Notes under the pieces: model-generated
What the model was told of the DNA's origin: nothing
The model's database searches: none
What the model saw: the letters and a program-made list of their open reading frames with translations, nothing else
Part shown: piece after piece, positions 1 to 13,413 of the stretch
Layout: each line of letters opens with the position of its first letter
Position numbering within the stretch: the stretch's first letter is position 1
Position numbers and translations under genes: made by a program
Assembly (NCBI GenBank): GCA_029339195.1
Contig: JAPTJF010000791.1
Span: 1 to 13,413 of the forward strand
Direction: 5' to 3'
Length of the DNA stretch: 13,413 nucleotides
DNA from: Micractinium sp. NFX-FRZ
Taxonomy: Eukaryota > Chlorophyta > Trebouxiophyceae > Chlorellales > Chlorellaceae

Positions 1-7
1 AAAAAAA

Positions 8-54
<47 letters not shown>
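1..54. repeat. A7/G47 homopolymer at the left edge
   Basis: Seven A are followed by 47 uninterrupted G, which then run straight into synthetase exon sequence. The exon should continue upstream into the tRNA-binding domain, so this run replaces real sequence. It looks like a no-signal poly-G read end or a contig-end artefact rather than a genomic tract. Only the last three bases (52-54, read as Gly) could plausibly belong to the exon. Confidence 0.8.
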
Positions 55-5833
<5,779 letters not shown>

Positions 5834-6388
5834 GCGCCCTGCTGAGCTCCCGCTGCCAGCCCAGGCCGCCCCAAGCCCGGGCTCTGGCTTGGGGAATGCC
5901 TGGCACTGCGCCAGGCGCTCAACCTTGCTTTCCTCCCCTCCTTCTTTCCTCCCCGGTATTCGTTTCTGCTTCCCTGACGCTCTGCTGCTCTGCCCATGCG
6001 TGCTGCTTGCTTGGCTCTCGCCACCCGTGGTTCAACAATGTCACACTCAATCGCACCCTCTGCCCCCAGGGCACCTCGGGACAGGCTTGCAAAGAGGGGC
6101 AGGGACGGGCACAACGGGGGAAGAGTGGGCAAAGAGGGGCAGGGCTGGCATGTCGAGGCCGAGGGGCAGTCGATCTCACTGGCTACAAAAGGGACAGCAA
6201 AAGAGGTGCATGGCAGCCCAGCCCGCTGCATTGGTGTACATGTGCCGTGCGTGCTGGCTGGCCAGCCTACTGTACGTGTACTGCTGTGCCTGCTATGAGG
6301 TAGGGCAGCTGATCCACGTGCTGTGTGGCTGCCAACTGTAGAATACCCCAAACCGCCGCCAAGGGGTGCTGCCATACACAAGGTTGGA

Positions 6389-6540
6389 CTGCACCCGCTC
6401 GCACTGCCGCTGCTGCTGCTGATGCTGTTACACCATCCTGGCTGCACCTGCTCGCACAGCCACTAATGCTGTTGCTGCTGCACCACGCTAGCTGCAGCGT
6501 GCCCGCCTGCTGCTGCCGCTGCTGCTGCTGTACAAGGGAT
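6389..6540. repeat. CTG-rich imperfect tandem repeat in the FAX 3' region
   Basis: CTGCACCCGCTCGCA at 6389-6403 recurs with one change at 6442-6456, and a weaker relative begins at 6492. The copies are separated by runs of CTG (6409-6420, 6470-6480, 6510-6530). On the minus strand these are CAG/GCA runs in the presumed 3' UTR of the FAX gene. Confidence 0.7.
6428..6432 (-). promoter_or_regulatory. Candidate poly(A) signal (TGTAA) of the FAX gene
   Basis: TTACA on the plus strand reads TGTAA on the minus strand, about 126 bases after the FAX stop codon. TGTAA is the usual poly(A) signal of many green algae. It is the only copy I saw between the stop and the middle of the intergenic region. 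Confidence 0.45.
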
Positions 6541-6557
6541 GTGCATGTGCCGCTGGC

Positions 6558-7743
6558 CTAGCTAGCCGGGGCGGGCTCTGCAGCGAGCGCAGCGGCCGCT
6601 GCCGCGTGGGTGGCCCGGCGCGGGGGGTTGCCACCGGCCGCCACGTTGTACACAAGGAAGAGCGACATGGCTGTGCTGAGGCCCAGCAGGCAGCCCATGA
6701 TCATCGGAGAGAAGCCCTGCTGCACGGCACGGTAGGCATAGTAGCCCATCCAGCCCGCCAGGCCTGCGCAGGAGCGGTGGGGTGGGGCGGAAGGGTCGGA
6801 GGGGCAAGTTGGGCGGGGTTGGGGGCAGGGGGTGCTGACAAGGGAGGGGCGGGGGGCAGGGCCAGGGGCACTGCAGGGGTGGCACTGCTGGGGGCGCGGA
6901 GCTGGACACTGTGCGTAGGTACAACACAGTTGAGCCCGTGCCTGTGCGTAAACTGCCTGGCAGCATGGCTTCTCGTCTTGCTGCCTCACAGCCTGCCCGC
7001 GCACCTGCCAAACTGCCTCACAGCCTCCAGCTCAGCCACCCACTCAGCAAGCCCACATCCAGCACACGATTGGCTGTCCCTCTCCCCAAGGAATTCATAC
7101 ATCCTTCCCCCCGCCCCTCCGGGCACTTGCCTGCCTCCACCACGGTGAACGGGGCGGCGCTCTTGCTCTGCCGCCACACCCTGAGGCTCAAGTAGGAGAG
7201 GAACATCTGCAGGCCGCCCACCACCATCATCACCGCCGCCGGCTGGCCCCAGCCGAAGAACTTGCCCAGCAGGCCGCCTGCTGCCACCAGGGCGCCGTAG
7301 GGGATGCACATGCAAAAGTCGTGCAAGAAAGCGTGGCGCCCGCTGCCGTGGCCGCCGCCGCTGCTTGGCGCCGCCGCCTCGCCCTCGCTGCTGGCGGCGG
7401 CGGAGGCGGTGGCTAGTAGAGGGCGCGCCTGCGCAGGGAGGGCACAGCAGGAGGACAGACAAGAGCGGCATGAGTAAGGTGGAGGTGCAGGCTGGGTGGG
7501 GCGCAGCTGGCGGTCGGCAGGCAGGCGGCGGCAGCACGAGTGGCGGCACCGGAGCGGAGGCACTGCACTCGCCTGTTGGCGTTGCTGGGCTGGTTGCCGG
7601 CGGCACTGAAGCGCTAGGGGTGGCCGTCCGAGGGTCACAACCGGCCTGGCAGCCGGTGCAGGGCCCAATCGCAAGGCTGCCGGTGGCTGCTGCGCGTGGC
7701 AGCGCAGCGACGCGCAGGAAGCAGAAGAGGTCGCGGCAGACAT
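6558..7743 (-). CDS. FAX: Plastid fatty-acid export protein, FAX/TMEM14 family (3 exons)
   Basis: FAX proteins are four-helix membrane proteins of the plastid inner envelope that help move free fatty acids out of the plastid. Exons (minus strand): 7743-7573, 7428-7131, 6763-6558, giving 224 residues. Residues 1 to about 75 are Ala/Ser/Arg-rich with almost no acidic residues until about 72, a typical plastid transit peptide; that is why I start at 7743 and not at the in-frame ATG at 7857. The Tmemb_14 domain runs from about 93 to 204: HDFCMCIPYGALVAAGG, then LRVWRQSKSAAPF, and the closing GGNPP, all matching plant FAX proteins. Hydrophobic segments lie near 98-115, 120-140, 152-170 and 176-198. 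Both introns appear to be GC-AG. The C-terminus after GGNPP is a short Ala-rich tail. The family is secure; which FAX paralogue it is remains open. Confidence 0.9.
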
Positions 7744-8212
7744 GGTGAACCCAATTTGCAGTGCGTTGGGTTTGCAGGGGCCGGGGTTTGGGTAGGCAGG
7801 GGGGCGTTTGGAAACTTGACGCATGGAAGCGATCCAGCGATCGGCGCTGCGAGTCATTTCCGCAGCAGTACCCCGATACTGATCACAGCGCTCAGCCGCT
7901 CACGCCGCCGCACATGCGGCAGATGGCAGAGTGAGCTTGAGTAAGCTGCCGGCAGGCACGGACTCGGCCTGCAGCATTCAGATCGCAGCGGAGCATAGCA
8001 AGCGAGCATAGCGAGCGGCACGATGTGCGCATGCCGCCGCCTGACCGTCTGCCTCCGCCGCTGCTGCCTGACGCCGCTGCTGACGCCGCTGCTCCCGCCG
8101 TCGTTGCCCGCTGCTGCCGCCTGCTGTCATCACCCACCTGCGTCCGCCGAATACCCCTGCGTTACTTGCCTGATCTGCAGCAGCAGAAGTCAGCCTTGAA
8201 CTGCAGCAGCAG
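7744..8212. promoter_or_regulatory. Divergent promoter region between the FAX and RWDD2-like genes
   Basis: These 469 bases separate two start codons on opposite strands, so both promoters and 5' UTRs must lie here unless upstream non-coding exons exist. I see no clear TATA box. Small repeats are visible: a 13-bp tandem pair (7991-8003, 8004-8016; GAGCATAGCAAGC with one change), a 12-bp tandem pair TGACGCCGCTGC (8069-8092), and an inverted repeat GCCGCA-CA-TGCGGC (7907-7920). The 8040-8130 part is rich in GCTGCTGCC-like sequence. Confidence 0.6.
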
Positions 8213-10027
8213 ATGGCAGCTGACGAGGCGGCGCGGCTGGAGGCGCTGCAGGCACAAATTGAAGAGCTAGAGGCGTTGCAGGCATGCTATGAAGAAGAGT
8301 TGAGCATGGCACAAGTGGAGCTGGACAATCTACGCTTTGCAACAGCAGTTGTGGAAGCCGGCCTCAGCGGCAGCGGCGGCAGCGGTGGCAGTCACGGAGC
8401 TGTGGGCGCGGCGTCGGCTGCTGACGTGCCGGCGCTGTCGGGCACGCTGCGCCTGCCGGGCGTCCAGCTGGCTGCGGCGCCCGTACAGCTGGCATTTGTG
8501 CTGCCCAGGCTGGGAGGGCCGCCGCGACTACAGGTGCACTGCAGCGCACCCAGGCGAGTGGGGTGCAGTGAGTGCAGAGAGGGACAGAGTGGCGGGTTCG
8601 GCGACAGGGTGGGCAGGACCGCCCCCGTCAGGCAACCACTCACCGCCGCTACTTGCCCAGCCGGTGCATGCACCTGCTGGAGCATATCAATTTATCATTA
8701 TAAGCAATAGGCTGCCTCTCCTCGCCTGCCTGTCCATCCATCTATGCAGGGAGCAGGCCGACAGCTTGCAGCAGCTGGCAGACAGTGTAGCAGCCGAGTG
8801 CGCTGCCGACGGCGCCCCCTGCCTGCTGCTGGTGGCTGATAGCCTGGCAGAGGCAGCTAGAGAGTTGCAAGAGGCCGCTGCCACTGCTGAGCGGCAGCAG
8901 GCGGGGGCGCAGGCGCCGGCAGGTGTTGAGGGACAGCAGCAGGGCAGCGGGAGCAGCAGGGCGGCGGGGCCGCTGGTGCTCAGCCGTCGCTGCATCGTGT
9001 TCCATCACATCAAAAACTTGAACAAAAGGAAAGCAATAGTGCAGGTGAGGTTGTTGCCACCTGACTGGCATTGGTGATTTGCGGCTGTGGGGTTGGCAGA
9101 GCGCATCCACACGTTCCGAGTGACAGGCAACTGACGCCCGGCAGTTGCCGACCGACACATGCAGTGGGGAACCGAGCTGCGGCTTGGCGGGTGGAGCAAG
9201 CCTGGCTTCCCCGGCATCGTGCTGGTCGAGGTGAGCAGGCCGAGGCACTGCGTGGCTTGCGTGCGCGCAGCCGCACAAGTATGGCTGGGCAGTCGGGGCT
9301 TTCTCAAGATTGGGTATGTGGGTAGCTTGGGAGGAGCACACACATGTTGCGAGTGCCCTGCCGCTCCCACAAGCTCTCCTGTTGGCATGCCGACCGCATT
9401 GCGCTGCCTCTCTAAACCGGGCTGCAGGGGGAAGGGGGCGACATTTGTGAGTACCTTTCTCGCCTACGCCACATGCGCTGGCAGTCGATGGCGGTAAAAG
9501 CGGAGGAGGAAGTGGCGGTGGGCAGCCAGCAGGTGGGTTTGACATCCGTATTTTTGAGTTTGAGTATTTCGAGGGAGATGCTCCCTTTGGCGCATGCTGC
9601 TGGTGCTCCGCATGCCACGAGCCTTGCTGCCGCCCCGCCTCTGTGTTGTGTGTGTGTGTGACCCTGGCTGCTGCAGTCATCACGACCAGCAATGGCCGTG
9701 GCTGCTGGTTTGCTGACCTGTCCAGCCCCCGGCCTTTGCTTCCCCCTGCCATCACTCTCCCTGCGTTGCCTGCAGGAGCTATGTGTGTGTGTGTGTGTGA
9801 TTCCTGTGGCTGTTGGTCTGCTGACCTATCCATCTCCGCGGCCACCCCATTCCCTTGCCGGCGCCGCCCTGTGCTGCGTGCAGGATCTAGAGGCTAGACG
9901 GCTGATGCCTCGTGGGGTGCAGGAGCTAGGAGAGGAAGAGATGGGGAGGCTGGCGGCAGCTGCCAGGGAGGCGGGGGTGGGCCACCTGTTTCGGGAGGCG
10001 CTCAAGCTGGGGCCTGCAGGCGAGTGA
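8213..10027 (+). CDS. RWDD2: RWDD2-like protein: RWD domain plus C-terminal DUF1115 region (5 exons)
   Basis: Exons: 8213-8553, 8750-9044, 9165-9230, 9428-9532, 9884-10027, giving 316 residues, close to animal RWDD2 proteins. Residues 1-35 form a Leu/Glu-rich helix (LEALQAQIEELEALQACYEE), the usual start of an RWD fold; LQLAFVLP-like strands follow near 85-105, but the typical Tyr-Pro turn is not seen. Residues about 150-190 are a Gln/Gly/Ala-rich linker. From about 195 the DUF1115 signature is clear: FHHIKNLNKRKAI, SKPGFPGIVLVEG, CEYLSRLRHMRWQSMAV, and a C-terminal helix REAGVGHLFREAL. The biochemical function of this family is poorly known. The start is the first ATG after an in-frame stop at 8171-8173. 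Intron 1 looks GC-AG (donor GCGAGT at 8554) because only it joins in phase; the others are GT-AG. Confidence 0.87.
9653..9883 (+). repeat. 108-bp tandem duplication including the last acceptor of the RWDD2-like gene
   Basis: Within intron 4, 9698-9723 and 9806-9831 match at 23 of 26 bases with an offset of 108. The acceptor regions 9761-9782 and 9869-9890 match at 17 of 22 with the same offset. Each copy also starts near a TG run (9646-9660 and 9782-9799). The first copy ends in a usable CAG at 9773-9775. Confidence 0.8.
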
Positions 10028-10368
10028 GCCAAGTCCAGAGGCCACCAGAGTGTGCTTACATCGCACTGGACTGCTGTTCAATAATGACGTGGCTCAACCA
10101 TAGACACCTGAACACTCGCGCAACCCATGGCCATACATTGCAACCTCATGGAACACACTCAGACCCCCAACATCTAGCCCCTAAATGTATGCAAACTATC
10201 AGAGCTGCGGAGCAGGGAGGCTGCAGGGGCCGCCCCCTGAGCTGCGCCTGGGCAGCCGAGCTAAGCAGCCTGCGCCTCGGGCTGGCAGGCAAACAAGGGG
10301 CGGTCGCCCCGCTCCTCTCTCTCCTGCCCGTTGGCTGCAGCACATACTCCTTATCCCCATGCCCCCCT
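10028..10368. other. Convergent intergenic region (3' ends of the RWDD2-like and GST genes)
   Basis: In these 341 bases I see no gene. A minus-strand TGTAA lies at 10060-10056, the only candidate poly(A) signal for the GST gene, 309 bases past its stop but only 29 bases from the RWDD2-like stop. I saw no plus-strand TGTAA. A somewhat AT-richer patch spans 10075-10200. Confidence 0.6.
10056..10060 (-). promoter_or_regulatory. Candidate poly(A) signal (TGTAA) of the GST gene
   Basis: TTACA on the plus strand is TGTAA on the minus strand. It is the only such motif between the GST stop and the neighbouring coding region. If used, the GST 3' UTR is about 330 bases and nearly reaches the RWDD2-like coding region. 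Confidence 0.3.
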
Positions 10369-13055
10369 TCAGGCGCTGCCCAGGTGCACACCCAGCTTGG
10401 CCAGCCTGGCCTGGGCCGCCTCCAGCACCTGCCAGCGGGCCCCGCCCCCCTGCCCATCGGCCCCCAGGAAGGGGCAGGGCTCGGGGCAGGACAGCCCCTG
10501 CCTGCAGCACAGTGGGGACAGGCCAGGCTGGCAGCGGCGGCTCAGGGGAGCAGGCGCAGCGCCCCATGGGTGGCGCCTTGCCTGCCAGCAAGCCTCTGTG
10601 AGCCAGAGATACAGCCTGTACATGCCTGCAGCATACGCTTGTGTGCAAGCCTGCAAGTCACAAGCCTGCAAGTTGCAAGCGGCAGCCCACCTGACGGCAG
10701 GCCTGGAGAGGGCCCGGTCCAGCCAGGCGCCCAGGCTGGGGTAGTCCGGTTTCAGGTCGATGCCTGCAGACAGGATTTGGGAATGAATGGGAAGCCTTAG
10801 GTGTGGTGTCAGTGGGGCGCACAGATGAAGACAGCCCAGGCTGGGGTACCCGTAGTTGCACGTCAGGGTTTCTCGCCTGCACCGAAATGATGCAGTACTA
10901 GGTGCCACCGGGCACAGGACGTGTCAGTTGGTGCAACAATGGGTGCAGCTGGCCCGGAGGAGATGCTGTTACTGTGTGGCAGTGTTTGCAGGGAGAGCGG
11001 TGGCCTCGGACAGGCGATGGCGTGGCACCAGGTGTTGAGAGGCTGCCCCATGCTAGTCAGATGCAGGGTGCACGCCACTGTGCTGTGCCTCACCCAGCAG
11101 GTTGGTGCAGAAGAGCACGCTGCTGATGCATGCCACGTCGGCCACGCTGTACCGCCCCGCAGCCAGCCACCCGCCTGCATGCACCAGGAGGGCGCACTGG
11201 ATTCCAGTTTAAGAAACCATTAATTCGCTGCCATAACAGCCAATCCAGTGGAGTGAACCGTCGCCCCTGGCAGGCCTGAGGCTCCTGCCTGCCAGGGCTT
11301 GTCACCCCCATGCATGCCGTGCACTGCGCCAGCTCACCCGTGTGCGCCAGCCTGGCGTCCAGGTGCTTGAAAGCGGCGTGGGTGTCCCTGACCGCTGCCT
11401 GCACAGCCAGCTCACACCACACACACACATAGTGTGTTGACAGCTATTGGGCAACACAGAGAGCTTTCTGTCTAGACAAACGGAACAGGTCTTCAGCCAG
11501 AGGAGGCCTCAGCCTCAGCCAGAGCCTGCTCTGAGGCCAGCAGCCAGAACAGCTTCAGCCTCAGCCTCAGCCAGAGGAGGCTTCAGCCAGAACAGCAGCT
11601 AGCGGGAGGGATCGTGCGGAGGCATATGCCGGGGATGGGGCGGAGCTTGCCTGCATGGTCTCAGCGCTGTGGGGCAGCCCAAACATGAGGGCGGTGCACA
11701 CCACAAAGGTGGGCGTGCCAAGGTGCGCCTGCGGGGCCCACAAGGGGGAGAGAATCATTTGGACAGCAAGGGAAGCGAGCTTGGGGGCCCATACAGAGGC
11801 CTGCATGTCCAGCTGCCTGCTCCGCTAGACTGGCTTCCAGACAGCCCGCACACCCTGCCAAAACCGGGTCATTGTTATCATACACACAGCTGGGGAGAAG
11901 GCTGGTGGGATGGCACCCACCGACTGGTAAAACACCCAGGAGAGGGCCTCTGCGCGGGCGGCACGGTCTGCCGGCAGCAGCGCGTGGCTGGGGTCCCTGC
12001 CAGCCACAGGCAGGAGTGGGGGAAGGGTCAGGAATGCTGGGAAGGCACACAAGTTCCCCTGGCACACCTTTGTGTGTGCACGATGGCACAGCAGACGTAC
12101 AGATTCGTGTGATATCTCGTCTCCCATCACTTGAAGTTGGGGTATCTGGTGGGGAAACAGACGAGCGTGATTAGCCCACCATTGATACAGCGAACTACAA
12201 TGGAATGGGCGGCATCGGTTTGAGTGCCACAAAGAGGCACCCACCTGTCAGCCAGGTAGTAGAGGACGGCCCCAGACTCTGCCAGCACAAACGGAGGGGA
12301 GCCGCCCCCTGCAGCTGGCACGTCGTAGTCGACTGCACAGTTGGCGTGCAAGGGTAGGAGGTAGGTGACGTCTTGGGGCCGGCTCATTGTCCGGTGTGGC
12401 AAGGTCAGTGCACAGCAGCAGTGCACCAGTGTGTGCTGGCAGCGCGTGCCCTGCCTGCGCGTGGCGCCTGCATGCCTGCACGTGCTCTGTGGTCTGGCTG
12501 AGCAAGTGCTGCACCTGTAGGGTCAATCCCACTCGCCCACTCAGCATGGCAATCCCTCCACCCCACTCACCCAGCACAGGGATGCGGCCGGCGGGATTGA
12601 GCTTCAGGAACTCGGGCTTCTGCTGGTCTCCCGCCGCCAGGTCCACCTGCGGCGGTCGCGAGGGTGGCGTGCTAAGGTGGGGCTAAGAAAGGCGGGGTAG
12701 ACCAGCTAGAAGAGGATGAGGGCAATGCATGCGCCACAATGGAGGCCATTTTGGGTTCAACAGCGTGTCCAGGCACAGAGGCAGATGAAAAAAGCAGGGG
12801 CATGTGAGGGAATGCAGGGCTGGGGGGTGCCCGCTCAGCTCCTTGGACGGCGCCCCGTCACCACCGCGCATCGGACACCCCTTGGCTGCCCAGAACCTCC
12901 AGGCAGCGCCTCGTTGCGGCCCCGGCGCCGACCTTGTGCATCGTGTGGGGCACTCCGAGCTCTGCAAGAGCTATGGTGGCCTTGTAGCCGTTGGGACTGG
13001 CGGCGGCGTAGACGTGCAGCCCCTGCTGCTCCTGCTGGCCTTCCGAGGCCTGCAT
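10369..13055 (-). CDS. Glutathione S-transferase, Ure2p/YfcG-like (Nu-class), 10 exons
   Basis: GSTs conjugate glutathione or, in the YfcG-like branch, reduce disulfides with it. Exons (minus): 13055-12933, 12646-12571, 12308-12245, 12145-12131, 11996-11921, 11728-11651, 11398-11338, 11174-11094, 10763-10691, 10501-10369; every junction keeps phase, giving 259 residues. The thioredoxin-like domain (about 12-88) has YAAASPNGYK (Ser20, Asn22 at the active-site Thr-Pro-Asn position), KPEFLKLNPAGRIPVL with the cis-proline (Pro64), and the glutathione-binding FVLAESGAVLYYLAD (Glu77-Ser78). The helical domain has DRAARAEALSWVFYQ, LDARLAH, GRYSVADVAC with the conserved N-cap Asp177, and YPSLGAWLDRALSRPAVR. 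No signal peptide is evident, so it is probably cytosolic. After the helical core comes a 43-residue tail, partly Gly/Pro-rich, ending in a predicted helix. Intron 6 looks GC-AG (donor GCAAGC); exon 4 is only 15 nt. Confidence 0.92.
11491..11597. repeat. CAGCCT-type minisatellite in GST intron 6
   Basis: The plus strand shows repeated TCAGCC/CAGCCT words, a 15-mer TCAGCCAGAGGAGGC at 11493-11507 and again at 11567-11581 (offset 74), and an inverted repeat GGCCTCAG (11505-11512) / CTGAGGCC (11531-11538). It lies entirely inside the intron at 11399-11650. Confidence 0.85.
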
Positions 13056-13413
13056 GGTGGCGACGCCTCAACCGGAACGCCTTGGACTCGGCTGTAGTAA
13101 AACGCTGAGACCTGTCGAACTAATGCGGAATGCGAGTGGTGGCCGCGGAAGGACGAGATTTGCCGACAAGGCAAGCGAGTGACCTGGCGACTACCGGTCT
13201 CCTGCGCCCGCCTCCCCTGGGTGTGCCAACGCGCCCTGTACAGCGACTACAGAAGGTCAGGCACCTCCTGCAGTGATGCCGGCCCGCCAAAGCCCCGCGG
13301 GCCGGCGCACCCCAGTCAAAACTCCTCGCTCCGCTCGTGCCACCCCACCCGAACAGCCGGCCATGTGGCTTTGCGCTGCTGTGGCATGCTGCCGCTGCCG
13401 CCGTTTCCCGCCC
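13056..13413 (-). promoter_or_regulatory. Upstream region of the GST gene
   Basis: These 358 bases precede the GST start and should hold its promoter and 5' UTR. I see no TATA box. The notable element is a perfect 10-bp inverted repeat at 13278-13306. A short plus-strand open frame starts at the ATG at 13363 and runs off the window; it is too short to call. Confidence 0.4.
13278..13306. repeat. Perfect 10-bp inverted repeat (hairpin-capable)
   Basis: GCCGGCCCGC (13278-13287) is mirrored by GCGGGCCGGC (13297-13306) around a 9-base spacer CAAAGCCCC. The arms are all G/C. It sits about 225-250 bases upstream of the GST start codon. Confidence 0.9.

Larger units (their letters stand above)
5834..6557. 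other. Convergent intergenic region (3' ends of the synthetase and the FAX gene)
   Basis: I find no convincing gene in these 724 bases; the short open frames on both strands lack recognisable family similarity. It holds a direct repeat of GCAAAGAGGGGCAGGG (6089-6104 and 6129-6144), a CTG-rich imperfect tandem block (6389-6540), and a minus-strand TGTAA at 6432-6428. I saw no plus-strand TGTAA for the synthetase. Confidence 0.7.

Noticed and set aside
7741..7857. Upstream in-frame ATG (7857) for the FAX gene
   Set aside because: The added N-terminus (MTRSADRWIASMRQ...) contains Asp residues and does not resemble a transit peptide, whereas the protein from 7743 does. Start mapping would settle it.
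8742..9845. 367-codon minus-strand open frame
   Set aside because: It is antisense to RWDD2-like exons 2-4, which match a known family on the plus strand.
11876..11921. Longer version of GST exon 5 reading on into SVGAIPPAFSPAV
   Set aside because: It superficially resembles the GGLGP segment of YfcG-like GSTs, but it would make the helical domain too long, and the GTGGGT donor at 11920 joins in phase with correct spacing.
13363..13413. Plus-strand open frame starting MWLCAAVACC at the right edge
   Set aside because: Only 17 codons are visible before the window ends; it could be the start of a divergent gene but cannot be supported.

Overview
The window looks like GC-rich nuclear DNA of a green alga, probably chlorophyte and Chlorella-like or related. 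The grounds are genes split into many short exons by C/T-rich introns, donors that are almost all GTG- or GC-type, CTG/GCC-rich low-complexity sequence, a plastid-targeted protein, and TGTAA-type candidate poly(A) signals. I see no bacterial operon, CRISPR array, tRNA or rRNA gene, or transposase. Splice junctions were placed by eye, from protein-family conservation plus reading-phase consistency.

Layout. (1) 52-5833, plus strand: the C-terminal two thirds of a eukaryotic-type lysyl-tRNA synthetase, about 15 exons, cut at the left edge by an A7/G47 homopolymer that is probably a sequencing or assembly artefact. Its last exon has two possible acceptors, giving either a short conserved C-terminus or a long Ala/Pro-rich tail. 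(2) 5834-6557: the convergent 3' region shared with the next gene. (3) 6558-7743, minus strand: a plastid fatty-acid-export (FAX/TMEM14) membrane protein with a transit-like N-terminus; three exons, both introns apparently GC-AG. (4) 7744-8212: a compact divergent promoter region. (5) 8213-10027, plus strand: an RWDD2-type protein (RWD domain plus the C-terminal DUF1115 region), five exons. (6) 10028-10368: a short convergent intergenic region. (7) 10369-13055, minus strand: a Ure2p/YfcG-like (Nu-class) glutathione S-transferase, ten exons including one of 15 nt. (8) 13056-13413: its upstream region.

The four genes have unrelated housekeeping or metabolic roles (translation, plastid lipid export, a poorly known RWD protein, glutathione chemistry). 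They alternate in strand (convergent, divergent, convergent), and nothing suggests a shared pathway.

The most unusual signal is a recurring 'exon echo'. Several introns contain degraded copies of an adjacent exon edge, often including the splice site. The clearest cases are four copies of the exon-13 donor in the synthetase, a second copy of its exon-8 acceptor that would lead into a stop codon, and a 108-bp tandem duplication of the last acceptor in the RWDD2-like gene that stays open and in frame. This fits intron growth, alternative splicing or intron gain by tandem duplication of splice-site-bearing segments. A second pattern is the apparent use of four GC-AG introns in the three genes other than the synthetase.
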